Source of the DNA: Sedimentitalea arenosa
GTDB lineage: Bacteria; Pseudomonadota; Alphaproteobacteria; Rhodobacterales; Rhodobacteraceae
Length of the DNA stretch: 64,000 bases
NCBI RefSeq assembly: GCF_016428585.1
Contig: NZ_JAELVR010000012.1
Location: 1 to 64,000, forward strand
Direction: 5' to 3'
Shown: positions 1 through 7,605 of the stretch, one piece after another
How the letters are laid out: every line of letters begins with the position of its first letter
How positions within the stretch are numbered: position 1 is the first letter of the stretch
Program-made: the position numbers and the translations under genes
The notes under the pieces: model-generated
What the model was told of the DNA's origin: nothing
The model's database searches: none
Seen by the model: only the letters and a program-made list of their open reading frames with translations

Positions 1-141
1 GCCGCAATCGGATCGAGATCATGTTCGGCAGGCTCAAGGACTGGCGGCGTGTCGCCACCCGCTACGACCGGTGCCCGAAGGTCTTCCTCTCGGCAATCGC
101 TCTCGCCGCTACGGTCATCTACTAGCTATGAGTCCTGAGCC
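1..141 (+). mobile_element. 3' end of an IS5-family (IS427-like) insertion sequence
   Basis: The window opens inside an insertion sequence. A transposase C-terminus ends at 125, and the next 16 bases (126-141) read as the inward-facing right terminal repeat. Their reverse complement starts GGCTCAGGACTC, which resembles termini I associate with the IS427 group of IS5. The element abuts a decayed potassium-channel gene at about 141, so it probably interrupted that gene. The other end lies outside the window. The family call rests on the transposase tail; the terminal repeat is recognised from memory only. Confidence 0.7.
3..125 (+). CDS. IS5-family transposase, C-terminal fragment
   Basis: Forty C-terminal residues of a DDE transposase are visible before a TAG stop. 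They include the RxRIExxFGRLKDWRR block and a hydrophobic SAIALAATVIY tail, the usual end of IS5-family transposases of the kind common in Alphaproteobacteria. In that block the Glu after RI is the expected third acidic residue of the DDE triad. The upstream part lies outside the window, so intactness cannot be judged. Confidence 0.75.
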   Translation, partial: RNRIEIMFGRLKDWRRVATRYDRCPKVFLSAIALAATVIY

Positions 142-395
142 TAGGCGACCGTTCGGAAACCGAAGGACGGCTTCTTCTCAATCATGGCCTTGATCGGTAC
201 AGCGACTGCCGACATCGTGGAGACGGAGAAAAATGTAGCATCGATCCACGACCAGCCCTCGGCTTTGAGATATTACACGAATCTACTCGGGAGCAGCAGG
301 AACGCGACGGTCAAGGTCGCGCGGGAGGTCGGATCGGTCCACGACCGCACCATGGCCTTGAGCAGCCGGACGACGGTCAGAACGAATGACAGCAT
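141..395 (-). pseudogene. decayed two-TM potassium channel family gene
   Basis: Read on the minus strand from a Met codon at 395, the frame gives a short N-terminus, then a RSWTDPTSRATLTVAFLLL segment like the first helix of small Ion_trans_2 (PF07885) channels. An in-frame TAA at 273-275 follows. The same frame then continues with AEGWSWIDATFFSVSTMS, which matches the pore-helix approach of these channels. The TVGYGD selectivity filter is absent: the frame reads SAVAVPIKAM and runs to a stop at the IS boundary. It is therefore a pseudogene with a nonsense codon, a degraded filter and an IS at its 3' side. The family match is by eye. An alternative Met lies at 470. Confidence 0.5.
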
Positions 396-646
396 CCGAT
401 CTACGCCATGTTTCGCGGATGGAGGTATCAAAGGCCCCCGGGGGTTTTTCTCCCGAGAGAACAACCCCAAAGCTCCGCATTGCCACGCCCGCCCGATCCC
501 GGCAGCGCCCAGACCGGTCCGCTTTGCGGTCTAGCCTAAGGTCTCGGGTCGTCGCTGCTCGCAAAGGTAGGCGAGTCCGGCGTACCGGTGCCCGGAGGCG
601 CCGGAAGGGATAGTCGGACACTGGGACGATCCATTGGCGGACCATG

Positions 647-2041
647 TCATTCCATGTCGAATTTGTAGATGACTCCGTCCTTCATGATCATGCCGAAGTT
701 TGCCTTGGGGTCACCGATAAGGTCGATATCCTCGAGCGGGTTGCCGTTTACGAGGATCAGGTCTGCGTAGGCACCTTCCTCGATCACGCCGAGGGACCCG
801 AGAGGATAAGGCGTGACCTTGTCCGACATTTTCAACAGTTCGGCGTTGTCGCAGGTCGCCATCTTGAGGACTTCGTACGGCGTGAACCAGCGCTGCAGCT
901 TGGCAAGAACCGCGCCTTGGCGTTCCGCAAGGTCCGCACTGAACAACGTATCGGTCCCGAAGGCGATCTTCAGGCCCAATTCCTTGGCGGTGCGATAGAC
1001 GAAATCGGTCCCGTCGGTGACGAACTTGTACTTCTCCTTCTGGAACTCGTTGAGCGCGGGCGCGTCCTCGTCGTCGAGGAAGGGCTGCATGCTGAGCCAC
1101 ACGCCCTGGTCCTTCATCATCTGCAGGGTCTCACGCGTGGCCATGTGACCGTGTTCGACCGACCTGGCACCGTTCTCGATCGAATGCCTCACCGCCTCGT
1201 CGTTGATGGCGTGGGTCGTCACATAGGTGCCCCAGGCCTCGGTTGCTTCAACGGCAGCCTGAAATTCGTCATCCGTGAACTGGATCGTATGGATGGGATC
1301 ATAGGCTGAGGTCACACCGCCGCCTGCCATAAGCTTGATGTGTGTAGCCCCCTGCATAAGGTTTTCACGCACGCGCTTGAGAACTGCAGGCACCCCGTCG
1401 GCCAGGTAAAACATGTTGCCACGCTCGAAAGAGTGCAGCTCGTCCAGAGGTGTCGGAACGTCGCGCGTTGTACGGAAATCCTGATGTCCGGCAGTGATCG
1501 AAATCGCCGGGCCCGATGCGAAGATGCGTGGTCCATCGATCAGGCCTTCATCGGTCGCGCGGGCGATGTCGAACATGGGCCCTGCGACATCCCGCAGCGT
1601 TGTGAAACCGCGAAGCAACGCATTGTTCGACGCCTTGGCGGCCAGCAGATTCCAATAGCCTTCACCTGTCAGCATAAGTTGCGCGATGGTCGCTTCGGCA
1701 AAGACCCCGTGCCAGTGATTGTCGATCAGGCCCGGGATAAGGGTGTAGCCTTCCGCGTCGATTTCGAATGCGCCATCGGGCGTGTCGATGTCGGTGCCAA
1801 TCCCAGAAATCAATTGCCCAGTGACGAGAAGATCGGCCTGAGTCAGCCCATCGTCGCAACCGTTGAAAATCTGCGCATCCCGGATGACGACGTTGTCGAA
1901 TTTCATCTTGATATCAGTGGTTTCGATCTCCCCGATAACACCCGCCGGGACGACGGCGTGGTTGGCCTCATGTGCGATCGCGCCGATGGGCGCGGCCGCG
2001 ATCGTGGTGCAAAGAAGGTAGGTCAGGGAGCGGTTTTTCAT
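647..2041 (-). CDS. exported amidohydrolase family protein
   Basis: This 464-residue protein has an N-terminal signal peptide (about residues 1-23, cleaved near AIA-HEA). An amidohydrolase (imidazolonepropionase/Xaa-Pro dipeptidase-like) fold follows. Metal-ligand motifs are visible: HWH after the first beta strand (GLIDNHWHG), a lysine in IKLMAGGG that could be carbamylated, His in THAINDEA, EHGH, and a late Asp in AFGTDTLF. The C-terminus has the usual return to the small beta domain (GVIEEGAYADLILVNG). It probably hydrolyses a small amide or peptide in the periplasm; the substrate is not predictable. It lies 95 bp downstream of, and codirectional with, the outer-membrane-like gene at 2137-3018, so the two may be co-transcribed. 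Confidence 0.85.
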   Translation of the reverse strand: MKNRSLTYLLCTTIAAAPIGAIAHEANHAVVPAGVIGEIETTDIKMKFDNVVIRDAQIFNGCDDGLTQADLLVTGQLISGIGTDIDTPDGAFEIDAEGYTLIPGLIDNHWHGVFAEATIAQLMLTGEGYWNLLAAKASNNALLRGFTTLRDVAGPMFDIARATDEGLIDGPRIFASGPAISITAGHQDFRTTRDVPTPLDELHSFERGNMFYLADGVPAVLKRVRENLMQGATHIKLMAGGGVTSAYDPIHTIQFTDDEFQAAVEATEAWGTYVTTHAINDEAVRHSIENGARSVEHGHMATRETLQMMKDQGVWLSMQPFLDDEDAPALNEFQKEKYKFVTDGTDFVYRTAKELGLKIAFGTDTLFSADLAERQGAVLAKLQRWFTPYEVLKMATCDNAELLKMSDKVTPYPLGSLGVIEEGAYADLILVNGNPLEDIDLIGDPKANFGMIMKDGVIYKFDME

Positions 2042-2136
2042 TGTTTCTTGGTCCTCATGATGTCTTTTCAGGATGATGGGAGATGTTTGCGTGGTTCGCC
2101 GTGATCCTGGTCAAAGCGCTTCGTCGGCCCGGCCCG

Positions 2137-3018
2137 TCAGAAGTTCAGCACTTTGTAGCCGACCTGAATGGACCATTCGGCCGGTCGGTCGCCGCCAAAG
2201 AGAATGCCGGGCTTGATGAAGACCTGGCCATCGCCTCCGAAAGCTTTGCCTGTCAGCATCCCCGCCGTGACTTGCAGGCTGCCGAATGTCTTATCGTTTT
2301 CCCAATCATGAATAATCGCCGGGTCGAACGTGAGATAGAAACGGGGGTTCTTCAGCTTGGGCACGTAGTAGAAGTCGAGTGTCGTGGTGTTGACATTCAC
2401 GCCCTGGGCATTGCCGCCTTGGAGGCCGAAGGTTTGAACCCAGGCGGGCGCGAAGATCGCGCCATTGCTCAGAAACCATGCGTAGAACGCGGAAGTTTCG
2501 CCAACGAACTGTCCATAGCCTGCCCTGTCGGTCTGCGCGGTGTCGAGGAAAAGCTCGAACGTGAAGGCGGCCCCATTCCTTTCGGTCAGGTGGAACACGT
2601 CGATATAGGTGAGACTGATGTCGCCAAGGGTAAATTCGACTCCGGGCTGACCGCCAAAGATCGGGTTGGCGTTAAACGGGCTGTCAGACCCCGGAACCGT
2701 GAGTCTGAAGGCGCGGCTGCCATCGCCGAAGGGTTTCGTGTAGAACGCTTCGAACAGACCGGTATTCAGGTTGGAATTGATCTGGTTGAACTGATACTGG
2801 ACCCCGAATTGCGTGGTCAGCAGAGTCGGATTCGTCCCGTTGTTGATCTCTTCGAAATCGCGCTGGATCTCGGGCAGGTTCGACCCGTCCTGAGCAAACG
2901 AAGGCGTCGACAGGCCGGCGAGTGTCAGGATCAAGATGAAGACTGGCAGACGTTGTGAAAGCTTCGAAAAGGTTGGCGCAGAGCGGAACGGGATGGGTTC
3001 CCAATGGTTACTGTTCAT
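2137..3018 (-). CDS. probable outer-membrane beta-barrel protein
   Basis: The protein has 293 residues. A signal peptide ends near residue 42 (hydrophobic VFILILTLAGLS, then SFA-QD), preceded by an unusually long polar N-terminus. The mature part is rich in alternating aromatic and hydrophobic strands (TQFGVQYQFNQI, SLTYIDVFHLT, TTLDFYYVPKL, RFYLTFDPAII) and ends in WSIQVGYKVLNF, a typical terminal barrel strand with a C-terminal Phe. No family is recognised. It is probably an outer-membrane channel or structural barrel working with the exported amidohydrolase downstream. A later Met could shorten the N-terminus, but none gives a better signal peptide. Confidence 0.65.
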   Translation of the reverse strand: MNSNHWEPIPFRSAPTFSKLSQRLPVFILILTLAGLSTPSFAQDGSNLPEIQRDFEEINNGTNPTLLTTQFGVQYQFNQINSNLNTGLFEAFYTKPFGDGSRAFRLTVPGSDSPFNANPIFGGQPGVEFTLGDISLTYIDVFHLTERNGAAFTFELFLDTAQTDRAGYGQFVGETSAFYAWFLSNGAIFAPAWVQTFGLQGGNAQGVNVNTTTLDFYYVPKLKNPRFYLTFDPAIIHDWENDKTFGSLQVTAGMLTGKAFGGDGQVFIKPGILFGGDRPAEWSIQVGYKVLNF

Positions 3019-3093
3019 GGCTTTGTATAGGTCCTCCGCGTATTTTCAGTCTTTGAGGAAATCCAGCGCTCTGGGCGCTGACTGCCGCAGGCT

Positions 3094-3327
3094 TCAGCCG
3101 TTGTCTTTGACAACAGCGTCGAGGAACTCCTTCTCCAAGCGCTCAAGAATCCTCCCATACTCCTCGGCCCGATCCGGCATGTCTTTCCAACGCGCGCGGG
3201 CCATCTCTGCCATCTCCATCTCCTCGCCGACCGACCGGAACTTCGGGTCGTCGCGATGCAGCTGCGCGATGGCGCATTCGAGTGTGGGAAATCGCGAGGT
3301 CAATGCCTCAAGGTAAGTGTCTGCCAT
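3094..3327 (-). CDS. small acidic hypothetical protein
   Basis: This 77-residue soluble protein is rich in Glu, Met and Arg and probably all helical (LEALTSRFPTLECAIAQLH, then EEMEMAEMARARWKDM, then YGRILERLEKEFLDAV). No signal peptide or motif is seen and I do not recognise the family. It is divergent from the TPR regulator starting at 3481 and could be in one transcript with the membrane-protein and amidohydrolase genes downstream (75 bp gap). The coding call rests on the amphipathic helices and its placement; confidence is moderate. Confidence 0.5.
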   Translation of the reverse strand: MADTYLEALTSRFPTLECAIAQLHRDDPKFRSVGEEMEMAEMARARWKDMPDRAEEYGRILERLEKEFLDAVVKDNG

Positions 3328-3480
3328 GTGTCTTCTCGGTGGTCACCTTTCGCTCGATGACCCGCCGCGTGGAACGTTGAAACATGTTGCAACATGGGAT
3401 TTTGCTGATCGGGCATCCTGTTACCTATCGGATCTTTCGTGCTAACTTTCGGTTGAACCCCGCATGAGCGCCCTACCTGT

Positions 3481-5235
3481 ATGCCCGAACCCACTGATCC
3501 CGCGCCGATCTCTGCCGAGAACATCCGTCGGCAGCTCGACCGAATCCTCGCGTTCCCAGAATTGCAATCAAGCGATCGACGGCGCGAGATGCTTCGCTAC
3601 GTCGTCGAGGAGAGCTTGGCCGGCCGTGAGGACGAACTGAAGGCGACGACCATCGCGATGGCGGTCTTCGGACGCGGGTCTGATTTCGACCAGCAATCGG
3701 ACCCGGTTGTGCGTCTGGAGGCGCGCAAGCTCCGCCGAGACCTCGACAACTATTACGCGGAAATCGGTCGGGACGATCCCATCCGCATCAGCATCCCCAA
3801 GGGCCGGTATCATCCGAAATTCGACGTGCAAGAGGGGACAGTAGGACGCGGATCAGAGGCCGCGATGGTGCAGCCCGATAGCACCGGCCAACGAGAACTG
3901 GGTTTGCGAAATAGACTCAGCCTTGTCCTTGGGCTTGTCGCAATCGCCGGCATGGCACTTGTGGCGGCGCTGTTTCTCTGGACGATGCGACCCGGAGGCA
4001 GCGCACCAAAGAGCGATCCCGTTTCAAAGCAAAGCGTCGCTCTCCTGGTCGAAGAGTTCGTCGCCAGAACGGGGGACGAGGTTGAAACGCTTGTCGCAGC
4101 CGGGCTGTCCAACGAAATCGCAGCAGCCTTGATCAGATTTCCCGACCTTGCCGTGCATCTGTCCAACGATCAGGTTGCAGGCGTCTCTGATGTCTCCGCA
4201 CCAATCGACCGAACTCTGAAGCCGGAGTTCAGAGTGGCCGGTGGGGTTTGGCACGAGAGCGGAGTGCTCTTCGTTCGAGCGGAACTTATCCGCCTGGACG
4301 ACTTCGAGGTGCTTTGGAGCGAACGCTACATGGAGGGTGCGGCGAACCAAAGCATCACAGATATTCTGGATTCGATATCATCCGAAATCGCCTCTGCGAT
4401 CGGTCAGCAATACGGCTACGCGCTGCGGGATGCCCGCGCCACAAGGCTCAAAGATCGAAATGATCCGAGCCTGCGTGGCTTCGCATGTGTCGCAAGCGCA
4501 CAGATTTACCGGCGAACATATCACCGCGATGAATACCAGGCGGTGCGGGACTGCCTCGAAGCGACCGTGCGGGAAGACCCCGATTACGGCCGCGCTTGGG
4601 CGATGCTCGCCTATCTGCGCAACGACGCGGCGCGTTTCGGCCATGAGCAGGACCTCTCCAAGGAGGCGGCGTTCGCCCTCGCCCGACAAGCCGCAACCCG
4701 GGCCCTTGATCTTGACGCCCAAGACACAGATGCGTTGCAAGCCATGAGCCATGTCGAGCAGTATGCGGGCAATATCGATCGCTCCATTGAATTTGCGCAG
4801 CAGGCGGTCGAGGTGAATCCGAACGACCCCGCCGCTCTTGCCAATCTAGCCATTCGCTACGGGATTGCTGGGCGTCTTGACGAGGGCGTTCCCATCATGC
4901 GTCGGGCAATTGATCGTTCCGTGACGCCGCCGCCATTCTACTTTCACTTGCTGGCCGTTGATCATCTCATCAAGGAAGAATGGTTAGAGCTGCAGTTGGC
5001 TGCAGAACAGGCCTCTGCCGATGGCTGGTCATTCGGCCAGGCGCTCCTCGCAATCGCGCACACAGAACTGTCCAATGAACCAGCCGCCCGCGAGGCATTG
5101 ACGAAAATGGCGGAACTCGATCCACGGCTCGCAGGGGATCCAAAGGTCTGGCTTGAAGGGCATAGCTTTGCGCCAGTCATCGTCGACGCCGTCTTTACGG
5201 GCATTACCAAAGCACGCGCAGCTCTTGGAGAATAA
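3481..5235 (+). CDS. membrane-anchored TPR signalling protein (adenylate-cyclase-associated type)
   Basis: The protein has 584 residues. The N-terminal block (about 12-115: IRRQLDRIL, RRREMLRYVVEESLAG, DPVVRLEARKLRRDLDNYY, IPKGRYHPKF) is the cytoplasmic domain often seen at the front of alphaproteobacterial TPR/cyclase-like regulators, where it resembles a winged-helix module. A single transmembrane helix lies at about 147-167. A periplasmic domain (about 185-310) like the FlgO/TolB-type domain before TPRs follows, then TPR-like helices from about 320 to 560. No cyclase catalytic motif is visible. It is divergent from the gene at 3094-3327, so a regulatory role over the adjacent exported genes is possible; that is inference. 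Confidence 0.75.
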   Translation: MPEPTDPAPISAENIRRQLDRILAFPELQSSDRRREMLRYVVEESLAGREDELKATTIAMAVFGRGSDFDQQSDPVVRLEARKLRRDLDNYYAEIGRDDPIRISIPKGRYHPKFDVQEGTVGRGSEAAMVQPDSTGQRELGLRNRLSLVLGLVAIAGMALVAALFLWTMRPGGSAPKSDPVSKQSVALLVEEFVARTGDEVETLVAAGLSNEIAAALIRFPDLAVHLSNDQVAGVSDVSAPIDRTLKPEFRVAGGVWHESGVLFVRAELIRLDDFEVLWSERYMEGAANQSITDILDSISSEIASAIGQQYGYALRDARATRLKDRNDPSLRGFACVASAQIYRRTYHRDEYQAVRDCLEATVREDPDYGRAWAMLAYLRNDAARFGHEQDLSKEAAFALARQAATRALDLDAQDTDALQAMSHVEQYAGNIDRSIEFAQQAVEVNPNDPAALANLAIRYGIAGRLDEGVPIMRRAIDRSVTPPPFYFHLLAVDHLIKEEWLELQLAAEQASADGWSFGQALLAIAHTELSNEPAAREALTKMAELDPRLAGDPKVWLEGHSFAPVIVDAVFTGITKARAALGE

Positions 5236-5810
5236 GCCAGCATTTGACCCGCTTTGAAAGCGCCGCAAGTGCACTGCCCAGAAAGGCGGGGAGAATTGGC
5301 TGGTTTCAGAAAGATGGTGGATGAAAACGCTATGCAGTCGTCGCTATCAGAAGCAAGGTCTACGGATCGATCTCGCAAGAACCATTTACAAGGTGCATGA
5401 CGACGAGGTGAACCGGGTCATTGTATCCCGAATGTAGCTGATAGAACCGCGGCTCAATCCGACTAGATCCCGGTAGCGATTGATCCGAATGGAGAAACAA
5501 AACATTAGACGCGTTTACGCTACAATGCGCTGAGCGTTCACCGCCGTGGTGCTTGCTGGAGTCGCAGTCACAATCTACACCCGGGAAGATAAATGGCAGC
5601 GAGGCCAGCCATAGTCTCTTTGGGCACAAGAGTCCGACCATCAGGTCGCCAAGCCGCAAGTTCGTATCGCCATGCTCAAAGGCTAAACTGCCATCGGATT
5701 ATCCGTCACAGTGACCGTAGAGTAGATCCGATCGAAGAATTGCGATCAGGCCTCGATCTGCACAGCATCGCCACCCGTGACACTTGACGAGACGCAGGAC
5801 TCGGCGCGCA
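5236..5810. other. 575-bp intergenic region, no convincing gene
   Basis: The stretch lies between the TPR regulator and the AraC-type gene, whose 3' ends converge here. Short open frames exist on both strands (for example 5360-5659 minus), but none has a plausible ribosome binding site, domain or typical composition. I see no clear terminator and no tRNA. It may hold remnants of a lost gene. Confidence 0.4.
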
Positions 5811-6821
5811 CTAACCTGCGCAAGCGAGAGACTTTCGATAGTCCCGAGGAGAAATACCGGCCAGCCGTCGGAAAGCACGGGTAAAGTGCTGGGGGTTCTC
5901 GTAGCCGGTCGCGAATGAGACGTCGATGATCTTCATCGCGCGGTCGGCGAGCAGGTCGCAAGCGATCTCGTAGCGCGCCTCGTCGAGCACTTGCCGGAAA
6001 GTCATGCCATCCCGATCGAGCCGCCGCTGCAAGGTGCGCGCAGTTGTGTCAAGCATCTCTGCCGCCTTTGCAAGATCGAGCGGCGCATCGCTCATGTAGG
6101 GCTTCAGCATTTCTCGCAGACCCGCTCCGTAGGTCCAGCCCCGCGGAGGGGCAAGCGCCTCCGGATCAGACCCCTTCGGTTGGGCCTCGGGCCGATTGCA
6201 CGGACGGGCCAGCGTTTCGATTGGCACAAGGATCGAGCAATGCGGTTGGCCCATCAGTATCCGTGTGTTCGGCAACGCCGCAGATGCGGCGTCGGGCGGG
6301 GTGCCATGCGTTGCGAGCGAAATCTCCTCGGGACACCAATCTGCTCCCGCGATCGAGCGTACCGCGGAAATGAAGGCGTAGATCTGGATCCATTCTGAAT
6401 AAGCGAGCGCCGGACTTTCTTCAAACCCGACCATGTCGCAGCGCACGCGCAGATTGCGTCCTTCCTCGACCAGCTCCCCGACCAGCGCGCTATCCTCGAA
6501 GCTGCAGCGACGCACCATCGCTTCGAGTCTGGTGCGGCCGCTCGGCGCGTTCAGGAATGCGACTTGCGTCTCCGGACGCAGACCCTCGAACGACAGGCAT
6601 TGTGCGGCACGAAATCCGAGATGCATCGCGGCGTGAGATCCGCCGCAGGCGGAGACAAGCGCAAGCACCTGTGGAACAAGCAGATACGCGTTCGGGCTTT
6701 CCTCGACCGACCCCGGCAATCCCACCTGATTCAGCAAGCGATCAACAGGCTCCCCGATTTCTCTCAGAACGCCCAGGTAGATATTCAGATGCACGGCGCG
6801 AACAAGCGGGACATGCGTCAT
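5811..6821 (-). CDS. AraC-family transcriptional regulator
   Basis: This 336-residue protein has an N-terminal ligand-binding region of the Arabinose_bd type (PF12625; about 20-200) and a C-terminal AraC double helix-turn-helix (about 245-330). The second shows ARTLQRRLDRDGMTFRQVL, then IIDVSFATGYENPQHFTRAF and GISPRDYRK, the canonical AraC signature. Proteins of this layout (OruR/ArgR-like) usually activate catabolic genes. It is divergent from the short AraC-type gene at 6995, with 173 bp between the starts. Its own target is unknown. Confidence 0.9.
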   Translation of the reverse strand: MTHVPLVRAVHLNIYLGVLREIGEPVDRLLNQVGLPGSVEESPNAYLLVPQVLALVSACGGSHAAMHLGFRAAQCLSFEGLRPETQVAFLNAPSGRTRLEAMVRRCSFEDSALVGELVEEGRNLRVRCDMVGFEESPALAYSEWIQIYAFISAVRSIAGADWCPEEISLATHGTPPDAASAALPNTRILMGQPHCSILVPIETLARPCNRPEAQPKGSDPEALAPPRGWTYGAGLREMLKPYMSDAPLDLAKAAEMLDTTARTLQRRLDRDGMTFRQVLDEARYEIACDLLADRAMKIIDVSFATGYENPQHFTRAFRRLAGISPRDYRKSLACAG

Positions 6822-6994
6822 TCGCGGTCACCATGTCGGAAACCGGGAGGGCCCCCGCGTGCCTGTGTGTCCATGGCTTGGGCGCCCGGCGTTCCTGCAG
6901 CGTGCCATGTGGCGCCGATGGGTAAGATTCTCGGGACGCACAGCATTACAATTGGGTCTCTTGCATCAAAATACCTCGCCAGCTTACGACGGCT

Positions 6995-7351
6995 ATGGCG
7001 CAAAATGCAAAGAACTTGCTGACGTTGGACCGCGTTCGTACGATCGTGAAGGTCCTATCTTATTCGAAGCTGCCCAAGATCGCAGAGGTCGCACGCGAAA
7101 CTAGCACAACAAGCCGGACGCTGCAGCGGCGCCTTGCCGAGGCGCGCACGAGCTACCGCGAGATCGTCTTGTCGGCGCGTCACGAGCGGGCGAAGGCTCT
7201 CTTGAGCCAGACTAAAGTGCCGGTCTGCGAAATTGCCGCCCGCTTGGGTTACGCCACGCCTGGCGTATTTTCTCGGGTCTTCGCGAAACGCGCTAAACAA
7301 TCCCCACGGGCCTGGCACCTTGCGGCCCCACGCGGCCGTACACAAACGTAG
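6995..7351 (+). CDS. orphan AraC-type DNA-binding domain protein
   Basis: Only 118 residues are present and nearly all form the AraC DNA-binding domain: ASTTSRTLQRRLAEAR-like helix-turn-helix at about 38-60 (the sequence has TSTTSRTLQRRLAEAR) and CEIAARLGYATPGVFSRVF at about 82-100, then SPRAWH. No sensor domain precedes the Met at 6995, and the upstream frame is open for only about 70 bp without a start. It is either a stand-alone DNA-binding regulator or the surviving end of a truncated AraC gene. It is divergent from the full-length AraC gene and upstream of the NHL-propeller gene. Confidence 0.65.
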   Translation: MAQNAKNLLTLDRVRTIVKVLSYSKLPKIAEVARETSTTSRTLQRRLAEARTSYREIVLSARHERAKALLSQTKVPVCEIAARLGYATPGVFSRVFAKRAKQSPRAWHLAAPRGRTQT

Positions 7352-7519
7352 GAGTGGCGTAAAATGGTAAGACAGAGGCCCTTTTCCATCATCAATTAGA
7401 GGTGTCAAAAAGCATGCCCGCGGAAATGGGATGAATCGATGACCGTCACGTCAAGATCCAGGCTGTTCACCTCGGCCGGTATCCAGCCCCGCATCGGAAA
7501 CCAGGCATTCGGGCATCTC

Positions 7520-7548
7520 GCACAAGGCCACACCACTTGGCCTTGTGC
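7520..7548 (+). other. strong 11-bp inverted repeat upstream of the propeller gene
   Basis: GCACAAGGCCA (7520-7530) and its exact complement TGGCCTTGTGC (7538-7548) flank a 7-base loop, followed by ATGTTTTATCC. It could be a terminator for the AraC-type gene, with only a weak T run, or a hairpin or operator in the leader of the gene starting at 7606. Confidence 0.5.
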
Positions 7549-7605
7549 ATGTTTTATCCAACATCATGGATCTTCAGCGCCATGAACCGAGAGAGGATTT
7601 CATTC

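Noticed and set aside
5360-5659. Minus-strand 99-codon frame in the gap after the TPR regulator
   Set aside because: No ribosome binding site, domain or coupling; composition is not convincing.
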